DNA of 64,000 nt from Candidatus Melainabacteria bacterium (lineage in GTDB: Bacteria > Cyanobacteriota > Vampirovibrionia > Obscuribacterales > Obscuribacteraceae): NCBI GenBank assembly GCA_016716405.1, contig JADJWK010000001.1, positions 248,001 to 312,000 on the forward strand, given 5' to 3'. Positions 34,258-42,771 of the stretch are shown here, in pieces. The notes under the pieces are model-generated. The model did no database searches, was not told the DNA's origin, and saw nothing but the letters and a program-made list of their open reading frames with translations. The position numbers were made by a program, and so were the translations under genes. Within the stretch, counting starts at the first letter, position 1, and each line of letters begins with the position of its first letter.

Positions 34258-34652
34258 CCCGCGCGCGAGCACGTATCCTCACAATTAGCGCGAGCTTTGC
34301 GCGGGCCCCTCGAGGACCTGGCGCAGCCTGCAAAATATTCCTGGAATGGTCCCGGTCAGAAATCCCGAGATGCCTTCCTGGCAATAACTTCAACCGGAGA
34401 ATAAAGATAGCCGTCCGGCTTGTCACCAGGATAGACCGCTGATAGGTTCGAACCGTGGTCGGAGTGCGATTCGACCACGCGATTTAGACGGGAAGAAGGG
34501 CGGAGATCGGCTGACTCCGTCCTTTCTCTCTCAAAAGAGCAGGGACGCCCTGGACACGGTCTTCGTGATTCCGGTTGCCGCCGTACCTCGCCGGGGCGCT
34601 CGCCGCTCGAATATGCGGAGCGCCCCGGCAGGAATCTCGAGAACACAAAGTT
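34258..34652. other. Intergenic region with two hairpins
   Basis: No gene supported. CGTGGTCG (34454-34461) pairs with 34472-34479. GCCGGGGCGCTC (34590-34601) pairs perfectly with 34618-34629 across a 16-nt loop. The second lies just before the kinase promoter and may terminate read-through or belong to a small RNA. Confidence 0.4.
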
Positions 34653-34665
34653 GGGGTATAAAAGT
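34653..34665 (+). promoter_or_regulatory. Candidate promoter box GGGGTATAAAAGT
   Basis: TATAAA at 34657-34662 would give a start near 34669 and a leader of about 20 nt for the kinase. The identical 13-mer is at 62597-62609, also just upstream of a gene. Confidence 0.45.
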
Positions 34666-34688
34666 AAGGGTACTCCGGTCGGATAGCG

Positions 34689-36593
34689 ATGGCGGACATA
34701 ACAACAACCCGGACAGGTCAAAGCGACAGTCGCGAGTTCATCTCGCGCTACAAGATCCTGGAGCGCCTCGGGGCGGGCGGCATGGGCGTGGTCTACAAGG
34801 CTCACGATCCCGAGCTCGACAAGACCGTAGCAGTGAAGCGGATCATCACCTCGGTGGCGAGCCAGGAGGAGATCATGCGCTTCCAGCGGGAGGCGAAATT
34901 ATTGAAGGACCTCAGGCATCCCGCCATCCCCGAGGTCTACAACTTCGCCATCAGCAGCGACAACGAACCATATATGGTACTGGAATTCGTCGACGGCATG
35001 AGCCTCGAGAGCCATCTCGACTCCGGCGAGAAGCTCTCGGCAGAGCAAATTCTGGACGTGATCGAGCAGATCTGCGACGCCCTTTCGTACACCCACGCCC
35101 ACGGCGTAATCCACCGGGATCTGAAGCCGGCCAACATCATCCTGGACAGAACCGACAAAGGCAAGTTCAGGGTCAAGGTCATCGACTTCGGTCTGGCCCG
35201 TATCGATGACCTGTATGAGAGCCGGCAGGACATGACCAGAACCGGCGTGATCGTCGGGAGCCCTCCTTATATGAGCCCCGAGCAGGTAAGAGGCGAGACC
35301 ATCGACGGGCGCACGGACATCTACTCCCTGGGCTGCATGCTCTACGAGCTTGTGAGCGGTCAGCCTCCATTCCGGGGAAAAGCAGCGATCAATACCATCG
35401 TCATGCATGTCAGCGATCCTCCGCCTCCCCTCAAGTATCTCGACCCGGTCTGGGAAATGCTGCCGGACATCGAGCGGATCATCATGAAATGCTTGCAGAA
35501 AGAGCCTCTCGATCGCTATCAAAATGCCAGGCAGTTGAAAGAAGAGCTTTCCTGGCTCCGTCGGACCCTGGAAGACGAAAGGTCGGGGATGCGACTGGAT
35601 TCTCGCACCCTGGCTCTCACACAGTATTTCGTGCGCCGCTCGCGATCATCGCCGGTGCTAACAGGCGTCGTATGCACGGTTCTCGCGATCACCCTGGTCG
35701 CCGGTGCTGTCGGGATAACCAGGGTCGTCCTGGATGCTACCGAAAGGGAGCCGGATAAGAACGGCGTCCCCATGGGTCAGGACTATCTCTACAAACAGAT
35801 CGACTCGCGCTCCTGGACTCCGACCAAAGAGCCCTACACCTACTGGATCGGCCCGGAAGCTCTGGACGCCGACTTCAAGAAACTGGCGAAAATCGGCAAA
35901 GTCAAACGCTTTGCCGTTCAGGGATCCACCTTCGTCACAGGCAAAGGCATCAAGTACATAGCCGGCCTGCCGATTCAAATCGCCACGCTCTATTGCCCCG
36001 GGCTCACTGACGAAGGACTCGAGCACCTCAGCAAGCTCAAGAGCATCGACACTCTGGGTCTGGTGGACGTCAGCCGAGTGACAGCCAAAGGGCTCGCTTA
36101 CCTGACCGACCTGCCCGATCTGGAGAGCTTCGAGATGAAATCCTCGATCATGCCTGAGGGAGGTCTGAAGGCCATAGCCGGTTGGCGAACCCTGCGCAGT
36201 CTGAGTCTGCACGATACCAGCAATGTGGACTTCGCCGATTTGCGGTTACTCCAGGACCTTCCCAGGCTCTCCAAGATCGAGCTCAAGGGAACCGGTATCA
36301 AAGACGATGACATCCCCGCTTTGCTAAGCCTGGAACGCATTACAGCCCTGAGCATCTCGGGAGAGAACCTCTCCGCCGGGTCCATCAAGAAGCTCAACAA
36401 GTTCGATCTCTACCAGTTCCGCCTCGCCAATGCATCGATAAAGGACAGCGATCTGAAGGCTTTCGAGAAATTCAATAGAGTTACGCTGATCGACATCAGG
36501 CATTGTCCCGGGATCACCAGAGAGGGTCTCGGCAAACTCAAGAAAAAGCTGCCTGGCTGCCTGATCACCCTGGACGCCGAGCCTGTAGAATAA
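34689..36593 (+). CDS. Ser/Thr kinase with extracytoplasmic leucine-rich repeats
   Basis: 634 aa. Residues 20-290 are a complete Hanks-type kinase: LGAGGMGVVYK, AVKR Lys, HRDLKPANI, DFGLA and SPPYMSPEQ. A single membrane helix (about 323-345, TGVVCTVLAITLVAGAVG) leads to an outer domain of about 280 residues with leucine-rich repeats (YCPGLTDEGLEHLSKLKSID, VTAKGLAYLTDLPDLESF). This is a receptor kinase; a protein or peptide ligand is inferred. ATG 34689 has a weak GGA upstream. Convergent with the copper ATPase, 9 bp away. Confidence 0.95.
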   Translation: MADITTTRTGQSDSREFISRYKILERLGAGGMGVVYKAHDPELDKTVAVKRIITSVASQEEIMRFQREAKLLKDLRHPAIPEVYNFAISSDNEPYMVLEFVDGMSLESHLDSGEKLSAEQILDVIEQICDALSYTHAHGVIHRDLKPANIILDRTDKGKFRVKVIDFGLARIDDLYESRQDMTRTGVIVGSPPYMSPEQVRGETIDGRTDIYSLGCMLYELVSGQPPFRGKAAINTIVMHVSDPPPPLKYLDPVWEMLPDIERIIMKCLQKEPLDRYQNARQLKEELSWLRRTLEDERSGMRLDSRTLALTQYFVRRSRSSPVLTGVVCTVLAITLVAGAVGITRVVLDATEREPDKNGVPMGQDYLYKQIDSRSWTPTKEPYTYWIGPEALDADFKKLAKIGKVKRFAVQGSTFVTGKGIKYIAGLPIQIATLYCPGLTDEGLEHLSKLKSIDTLGLVDVSRVTAKGLAYLTDLPDLESFEMKSSIMPEGGLKAIAGWRTLRSLSLHDTSNVDFADLRLLQDLPRLSKIELKGTGIKDDDIPALLSLERITALSISGENLSAGSIKKLNKFDLYQFRLANASIKDSDLKAFEKFNRVTLIDIRHCPGITREGLGKLKKKLPGCLITLDAEPVE

Positions 36594-36602
36594 CTTCGAG
36601 CT

Positions 36603-38957
36603 TCAGAGCCTCACCGATCGCAGTCGCAATGCATTGGCTATGACGCAGAGGCTGCTGGCGCTCATGGCCAGTCCGGCAATCATGGGATTGAGCGTGATTC
36701 CGAAGAATGGATAGAGAATACCGGCTGCCACCGGCACCCCAAGCGCGTTATAGAAGAAAGCGAAGAACAGATTCTGTTTGATGTTCGTCAACATTGCCCG
36801 GCTCAAGCGGCGGGCTCTGGCGATTCCCCGGATGTCCCCTTTGACCAGGACGATCCTGGCGCTCTCCATGGCCACGTCGGCGCCTGTCCCCATGGCGATC
36901 CCGACATCGGCCAGGGCAAGGGCCGGGGCATCGTTGATTCCATCGCCCGCCATGGCGACCCGCTTGCCCTCGCGCTTCAAGACAGTGACGATCTCGCCTT
37001 TCTGCTCCGGAAGAACATCTGCCCGAACCTTATCGATCCCCACCTGGAGAGCGACCTTCCTCGCTGTCTCCGGATTGTCGCCGGTGACCATCACCAGCTC
37101 CACGCCTTCGCTGAGCAGATCCCTCACCGCTTCTTTCGCTTGCGGCTTGACCGGATCCCAGACCGATATGAGCCCGGCGGCGAAACCATCCAGGGCAACA
37201 AAAATCTCAGTCCGTCCCTCTTTTCTGGCTATCTCCGCCGCCGCCGCCAGCTCTCCCGTATCGATGCCGCTTTCCTCGAAAAAACGCCCGGCGCCGATTA
37301 CCACATCATGCCCCCCGGCCTTCGCCAGAACACCCCTTCCCGGCACGGCTTCGAAACTATCCACCGGCACGAGCTCAAGCCCACGCTCGAAAGCAGCTTT
37401 CACTACAGCCTCCGCCAGGGGATGCTCGCTGGCTTTCTCCACTGAAGCGGCAAGAGAGAGAATCTCGGATTCGTCTCCCTTACCTGCGCCACCGGTCACC
37501 GAGACATCGGCGACTACCGGTCTGCCCTCGGTTATCGTCCCTGTCTTGTCGAGAACGATAATATCCACCGCCGCCAGGGACTCGAGAGACTCGGCGTCCT
37601 TCACCAGAACCCCGGATTCTGCACCACGACCGGTGGCAACCATCACCGACATCGGCGTCGCCAGACCGAGCGCACAGGGGCAGGCGATGATCAGAACCGC
37701 GACAGCATTGACTACAGCAGCGGAGAGGCCGGGACCGCAACTGTACCATACGATGAAAGTGACCAAAGCGACGAGAAGTACCGCCGGCACGAAATATGCG
37801 GAGACCCTGTCCGCCAGGTTCTGGACGCGAGCACGGCTGCGCTGAGCCTGCCTGACTATGCTAACGATCCGCGAAAGCATGGTATCGTCTCCCACCAGCT
37901 CTGCCACCATCAAAAGTGCCCCGGAGCCGTTCAGGGTCCCACCGGTAAGACTGTCCCCGGTCACTTTTTCAACAGGAGTGGGCTCGCCGCTCATCAGCGA
38001 CTCATCGACACTGCTCCGCCCCTCCAGCACCTTGCCGTCCACCGGCACCTTCTCTCCCGGTCTCACCCTGAGGCGATCCCCGGGTTTGACCCGGCTGATC
38101 TCGACATCCACCTCCTCGCCGTCCTCTCGCACCAGGCGGGCTTGACTGGGAGCAAGCGTCAGCAGGGACTCGATTGCTTTGCCGGTAGCCGAGCGTGCCT
38201 TGAGCTCCAGGACCTGACCGATCAGAACCAGGGTGACGATCATGGTGGCAGATTCGAAATAAACATCCGGCATCGACGCTCCCGAGCCGATAAGCATGGC
38301 GACCGTCGCCCAGGTGCTGTAGATGAAAGCCACCAGCACGCCCATGGAGACCAGGGTGAACATATTGGGGCTGCGATTCAGCACCGATTGATAGCCCCGC
38401 TCGAAGAAAGGCAGAGCGCAATAGAAAACCACCGGCAAAGCCAGGACCTGCTGAGCCAGGACAACAGTCCGCATGGGAAGCAGACCCGCAAGGGGGCTTC
38501 CGGGCAACATCGCGCCCATGCCCAGAGCGAATACAGGTAGCGAAAAACAGAGACTGATGTAGAACCGGCGGGTCATATCGGCAAGCTCCGGATTTTCGCC
38601 GGCGGAGCCGTCCATGGGCTCCAGAGCCATCCCGCAGAGGGGACATGACCCGGGACCTCTCTGGATTATCTCCGGGTGCATGGGACAGGTATAGGTGAGC
38701 TCCTCGGCGCCGGGTGGAAGCGCGACCTCGTCACTTAGATAAAATAAGGGGTTCGCCTCGAATTTCTCGAGACAGCGAGGATTGCAGAAATAGTAAGTGT
38801 CTTGCTTATAGACAGTCGACAGTGGGCCAGGCAAGATTTTCATACCACAGACCGGATCGACAAAGCGATCGCCAGAATTCTCAGGACCAGATTTCTCGGC
38901 AGAAGATTTCCTGGACCCGGAGCAACAATCTGAGTGATGGTGATGTTCTTTGTTCAT
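36603..38957 (-). CDS. copA: Copper/silver-type P1B ATPase
   Basis: 784 aa metal-exporting P-type ATPase. N terminus: His cluster (HHHHSDCC), a YHS domain (FVDPVCGMKI, YFCNPRCLEKF) and a heavy-metal binding YTCPMHPEI..CPLCGMAL motif. Core: TGE loop region (SLMSGEPTPVEK), metal-site ACPCALGLATP in TM6, phosphorylated Asp in VLDKTGTITEG, SEHPLAEA and GDGINDAPALA. The YHS-plus-CPMHP layout is that of environmental CopA/SilP-type pumps without CXXC HMA domains. ATG 38957 has only a weak ribosome binding site. No regulator or chaperone is adjacent. Confidence 0.95.
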   Translation of the reverse strand: MNKEHHHHSDCCSGSRKSSAEKSGPENSGDRFVDPVCGMKILPGPLSTVYKQDTYYFCNPRCLEKFEANPLFYLSDEVALPPGAEELTYTCPMHPEIIQRGPGSCPLCGMALEPMDGSAGENPELADMTRRFYISLCFSLPVFALGMGAMLPGSPLAGLLPMRTVVLAQQVLALPVVFYCALPFFERGYQSVLNRSPNMFTLVSMGVLVAFIYSTWATVAMLIGSGASMPDVYFESATMIVTLVLIGQVLELKARSATGKAIESLLTLAPSQARLVREDGEEVDVEISRVKPGDRLRVRPGEKVPVDGKVLEGRSSVDESLMSGEPTPVEKVTGDSLTGGTLNGSGALLMVAELVGDDTMLSRIVSIVRQAQRSRARVQNLADRVSAYFVPAVLLVALVTFIVWYSCGPGLSAAVVNAVAVLIIACPCALGLATPMSVMVATGRGAESGVLVKDAESLESLAAVDIIVLDKTGTITEGRPVVADVSVTGGAGKGDESEILSLAASVEKASEHPLAEAVVKAAFERGLELVPVDSFEAVPGRGVLAKAGGHDVVIGAGRFFEESGIDTGELAAAAEIARKEGRTEIFVALDGFAAGLISVWDPVKPQAKEAVRDLLSEGVELVMVTGDNPETARKVALQVGIDKVRADVLPEQKGEIVTVLKREGKRVAMAGDGINDAPALALADVGIAMGTGADVAMESARIVLVKGDIRGIARARRLSRAMLTNIKQNLFFAFFYNALGVPVAAGILYPFFGITLNPMIAGLAMSASSLCVIANALRLRSVRL

Positions 38958-39040
38958 GAGCTCGCAACTGTGATGTTAGTCTATTGAACTCCCGCCGGAC
39001 AACCCGCTGCCCCCGAGCCGGTTCACAAATCGCATTCGAC

Positions 39041-40873
39041 TCAGTTCTTGGAGGCGGATGAGCCCCTGATCACCCCGGTGCGGCTGGCCAGATCATGGAA
39101 GAAGCCGGTGAAAATACCTCTCCCTTCCAGGGCGGACGGCTTGAGAACGATGGCGAAAAGCAGGAGAGCGAGATGGACGATGCATATCAAGCCGAGGAAG
39201 TAAGGCAGATACTTCAACCAGAGCGGAATCTGAAAGTTCAAGCCGCCATGACAGAGATAAGCGAGAAGAAGGAAAGCCATGAGGGTGAAAGGCTGAAGCA
39301 ATAGAAGCGGGCGGCAGAAAAACCGGGCTGCTGCTTTCTTGAATGAAAGACGCCTCCCTTTCTCGTCCGCCAGCATGAGACCCATGATCAGCTTGCCGGG
39401 AGTGGCCCGCAGACGCGAACTGTCGAACAGGACCGAATAGAGAAACGAGAGAAGATAAATCATCGACCCGCACAGGCGGCTATAGATGGCATGAACCGCC
39501 TGGTGCTCGGGGGCGAAGAAGACATCGTAGATCAGCCAGATCGGGGCAAAGCCGACGAAAGATTGAAACACCCCCAAAACGAATCCTCCAGTGATCGCCA
39601 TGGGCAGCATTCCCTGGAGGATATCGGCATAGGAGCCGGCTTTGTTGGCAGACACAAGCATCGGCGAGCCTATGACGAACAACAGGCTGTATGCCATGGC
39701 TCCCATTACACCGACAAGAAGGGCATCGATGACCGCCGCCGCAGTCCGGCGCCAGAGAGGGCTCGCTCGCTTGCTCTCCGAAAGCAGATTGCCACCGGCA
39801 AGCACACTCTCGAGATCCCCTCTTATCTCGTCGAAGTCCTGATACCTTCCCTGCCGGCTCTTCTCCAGACACCGCATCACAAGGGTCTCGAGACTGGCAG
39901 GCAGTTTGAGAGCCTGATTGACCGCTGAGAATTCAGGCGGGGGGCTCTGGAGATGATCGAGCATGGTGGTGAGCGGATTCTTCGAATTGAAGGGGGCTCT
40001 GCCGGTGAGGACCTCGTACATCACGCATCCAAAGGAATAGATGTCCGAGCGCTCGTCGAGGTCCTCTCCCTGGCACTGCTCCGGGCTCATATAAATGGGG
40101 CTTCCGAAGATTTCGCCGGTGCGAGTGATTGTCGAGAAAGTCTCTCCCCGGTCATGCAGGAGCTTGGCAATGCCGAAATCCACCAGGTGCACCAGGTCGG
40201 CTCCGCTTTCCGTGGCGGTGAGCATGATATTGCTTGGTTTGAGATCCCGGTGTATGACACCTTTTTTATGGGCGTAGTCCATGACTTCGCAGACCTGCAT
40301 GCAGATATCCAGGGCCCGCTTCGGCTCGATGGCTCCCTGGTCGGCAATCACCGACGCGAGATTGCGCCCGTCTATATAGTCCATGACGATATAAGGCGTG
40401 CCGGAGGCCAGCTGTCCGTCACCGAAGACCGGCACCAGATTGGCATGAGTCAGATCGGCCGCGGCCCTGGCTTCTTGCTTGAAGCGGAGCACGGCGATGG
40501 GATCTCCTGAAAGCTCCGAGCGCATTACCTTAAGGGCGAGAGTCTTGTCCGTGCGCCGGTCCCTGACCTTGTAGACGCTGCCCATTCCCCCGGAGCCGAT
40601 GAGCTCGAGGACCTCGTAATCCACGCCCAGATCGGGAAGGCCCACCGGAGAGGCCGGGGCGACAAGGGCAAGCTGATCGCCTTCCGGTGATATCGATATT
40701 TTCTTGCCGGGCTCTTTGAAGACCGGAACAGCACACTTGCACTTGCTGGTATCGAAAATCCAGCCTGTAAATGAGCCCTTCCGGCTCGACCTGATCGGCT
40801 TGCCACAGGAGGCGCAGAGCCCGGTGAGGCTCCTCTCGGCTGGATTTTTCCTGTCATCGGCTGGCTCGGTCAT
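39041..40873 (-). CDS. Ser/Thr kinase fused to RDD membrane domain
   Basis: 610 aa. N-terminal Cys motif CASCGKPIRSS with a later CKC (about 20-48), a zinc-ribbon-like tag. The kinase (85-340) has IGSGGMGSVYK, ALKVMR, HRDLKPSN, DFGIAK and SPIYMSPEQ. Then an RDD-type membrane domain: several TM segments and RATPGKLIMGLMLADEKGRR, typical of RDD proteins. Kinase-RDD fusions are found in a few signalling-rich phyla; the membrane part may sense or transport a solute. ATG 40873 lacks a strong ribosome binding site. Confidence 0.9.
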   Translation of the reverse strand: MTEPADDRKNPAERSLTGLCASCGKPIRSSRKGSFTGWIFDTSKCKCAVPVFKEPGKKISISPEGDQLALVAPASPVGLPDLGVDYEVLELIGSGGMGSVYKVRDRRTDKTLALKVMRSELSGDPIAVLRFKQEARAAADLTHANLVPVFGDGQLASGTPYIVMDYIDGRNLASVIADQGAIEPKRALDICMQVCEVMDYAHKKGVIHRDLKPSNIMLTATESGADLVHLVDFGIAKLLHDRGETFSTITRTGEIFGSPIYMSPEQCQGEDLDERSDIYSFGCVMYEVLTGRAPFNSKNPLTTMLDHLQSPPPEFSAVNQALKLPASLETLVMRCLEKSRQGRYQDFDEIRGDLESVLAGGNLLSESKRASPLWRRTAAAVIDALLVGVMGAMAYSLLFVIGSPMLVSANKAGSYADILQGMLPMAITGGFVLGVFQSFVGFAPIWLIYDVFFAPEHQAVHAIYSRLCGSMIYLLSFLYSVLFDSSRLRATPGKLIMGLMLADEKGRRLSFKKAAARFFCRPLLLLQPFTLMAFLLLAYLCHGGLNFQIPLWLKYLPYFLGLICIVHLALLLFAIVLKPSALEGRGIFTGFFHDLASRTGVIRGSSASKN

Positions 40874-41016
40874 AGTCGTCCGGATAGACCACCGGTAAAA
40901 ACCATCTCAATCTGATCTTCTCATTTTCAAAATCGGTCAAATGACAGATGCCGAAATGCCCTGCCTTGCGATAGTGTGGGAAAACAGCGATTTTACTTTG
41001 GGTTGGGGGACTCGAC

Positions 41017-41604
41017 GTGAACAAAGACGAACTCTATGCCTGCTCGATCATAGCGAAGCAGGCTTCCGAACAACGCCGATACGACTTCCTCTCGGTAAAA
41101 CCGGATCTCGAGGAGCTTTCCGCCGATGAGTTTCTCAATCTCGTGGAGAAGGCCGACGACCAGGAGCTGGAAATGCTCCTCAAGACCATTGAAGAAACCC
41201 AGCACCTGAAGTGCAGCCCCTTCAAGATCTTCGGCGCCGACCCGCCGGCACCGGAGCCGCGAAGTCCGCTCTCGATCATCATGTGGTGGGAGTTCCGCCG
41301 TCCGGCCTATAATCTCGTCCTGGGGCTATTCGGAACTCTGACCCTGGTTGCTCTAAGCGTACTCAACCATGCGCCGGCGGCATACCTCTTCATGGGTGCC
41401 CTCACCTATGGTGTCATGGCCAATGTCTGCTACACCATGGGCTGGGTCCTGGAGATTCTTTTCCGGTCGGCCCTGGGAGCCAGAGCCAGGACAATCGGTC
41501 CGCGATTGTTCAAAACCGGAACGGTCTTCTCTATTCTGGTCACCCTGGCCATAACCATCATGCTGCCCCAGATCCTCTTCCTGGCGGCTCCCTGGCCGCA
41601 GTAG
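41017..41604 (+). CDS. Membrane protein with cytoplasmic N-terminal region
   Basis: 195 aa, GTG start at 41017 preceded by TTGGGGGA. Residues 1-85 are charged and helical, then hydrophobic segments at about 96-116, 121-142 and 168-190. No family recognised. Its 3' end is overlapped on the other strand by the open frame of the GNAT remnant. Confidence 0.7.
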   Translation: MNKDELYACSIIAKQASEQRRYDFLSVKPDLEELSADEFLNLVEKADDQELEMLLKTIEETQHLKCSPFKIFGADPPAPEPRSPLSIIMWWEFRRPAYNLVLGLFGTLTLVALSVLNHAPAAYLFMGALTYGVMANVCYTMGWVLEILFRSALGARARTIGPRLFKTGTVFSILVTLAITIMLPQILFLAAPWPQ

Positions 41605-41639
41605 CACTCCTGGGTCTCTTTTGTGACTCGCGCCTCGCT

Positions 41640-41969
41640 CACTTGTTTTTGCGCAGCGGCTTTCAGTGTTGCCATCAGGTCCTTCATCAAGATCCACATT
41701 CTCAGGCTGTCGGCCGGATACTCGACGAAATCGAAGCGAGCATAAAATTCTCGCGCCGTGTCATCGATGGCATCAACAATGAATGCGCGTATCGGTACAC
41801 TATCGTCCGACACGGCAATGGCAGCCGTTCCTTTTTGAGCATGGCGAAGCAGGCGACCACCAATGCCCCTGCCCTGATGCTTTTTGTCGATGGCCAGTCT
41901 GGCAATCAGAAAAACCGGTATCGGATGTCTTGCCGGTTCATGTTCAACCGATATGACGTGGCCGTAGTG
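41640..41969 (-). pseudogene. Truncated GNAT acetyltransferase (TacT-like)
   Basis: The C-terminal two thirds of a GNAT acetyltransferase is legible: PIPVFLIARLAIDKKHQGRG then IGGRLLRHA (acetyl-CoA loop Q/RxxGxG), VDAIDDTAREFYARFDFVEY and SLRMWILMKDL. This matches the TacT/AtaT-type toxin group. The first 50-60 residues, including the usual start and strand 1, are absent, and no start codon lies between the xdhC stop (41972) and the homology; the frame also runs past the expected C terminus without stopping. It looks like a decayed remnant. Confidence 0.6.
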
Positions 41970-41971
41970 AA

Positions 41972-42766
41972 TCAGCTGCTTTCTCGATCTCTCATCTGAA
42001 TGAGCTGGGCGGCGATGCTGATGGCGATCTCGTGGGGATGATTGCTTCCCAGGGAAAGTCCTACCGGGCAATGGAAAACATCCTTGAGAGCCGGGTCGAG
42101 ACCGGCCTCGTCGATGTCTTTCCTGAGCCTGGCTGCCTTGGCCCGGCTGCCGATCACCCCGAGATAGGGCAGGGGATGCTCCTGCCACCGCCTGAGGATC
42201 TCGACCAGAATCGGACTGTCAGTGGTGTGCCCCATGGTGATCAGGACGACAAAGGCGTCGGCAGGAAGATCAGAAACCCTCGAGGGCAGGTCCTCCGCCA
42301 GGACTTTTTTGAGCCTGGGCGAATCAGGCAGCGCCGAAAGCCACTCCTCACGGGGATCAAAACAGGTTATCCGGCAATCGAGATTGATCAGGATCTTGAT
42401 CAGAGCATTGCTGCAATGCCCGGCTCCGAAAATCACTATGTTCCAGCTACCGACATTGAAAGACTCGAAATAGAGCTTCACCGACCCGCCGCAGGTCATG
42501 CCGATATCTTTGCTCAGGCTCCATTCGACGAAACGAGTGCGGCCGGCTCCGGTCGCATTCTCGGCAAGGAATTCCCGCGCCACCTCGATAGCCCGATTCT
42601 CCACCTTGCCGCCGCCGACAGTACCATAGAACAAACCGTCTTCGGTCACCAGCATCTTGCTTCCGGCGTGCTGCGGCACGCTTCCCACCGTGTCCACTAT
42701 AGTGACGGCCACAAAGGGGATATTGCCCGAGATCAGCTGGTTGAGCCTTTCGAAATACTCGAGCAC
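41972..42766 (-). CDS. xdhC: Xanthine dehydrogenase accessory protein XdhC
   Basis: 264 aa. XdhC/CoxI family: molybdenum-cofactor sulfuration and insertion chaperone for xanthine dehydrogenase. Visible: TIVDTVGSVPQHAGSKMLV, GTVGGGKVENRAIE, a Rossmann segment IVIFGAGHCSNALIK and the tail VGLSLGSNHPHEIAISIAAQ. GTG 42766 is chosen because the preceding stop (42772) and AGGTAGAAGC leave no better choice; the frame extends upstream inside xdhB. Last gene of the xdh run. Confidence 0.9.
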   Translation of the reverse strand: MLEYFERLNQLISGNIPFVAVTIVDTVGSVPQHAGSKMLVTEDGLFYGTVGGGKVENRAIEVAREFLAENATGAGRTRFVEWSLSKDIGMTCGGSVKLYFESFNVGSWNIVIFGAGHCSNALIKILINLDCRITCFDPREEWLSALPDSPRLKKVLAEDLPSRVSDLPADAFVVLITMGHTTDSPILVEILRRWQEHPLPYLGVIGSRAKAARLRKDIDEAGLDPALKDVFHCPVGLSLGSNHPHEIAISIAAQLIQMRDRESS

Positions 42767-42771
42767 CGCTT

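Noticed and set aside
34445..34454. GGTTCGAACC, tRNA T-loop-like
   Set aside because: The flanking bases do not form a T-stem or acceptor stem on either strand.
34356..34805. Minus-strand frame overlapping the kinase start
   Set aside because: It runs into the kinase gene, has no ribosome binding site and no domain.
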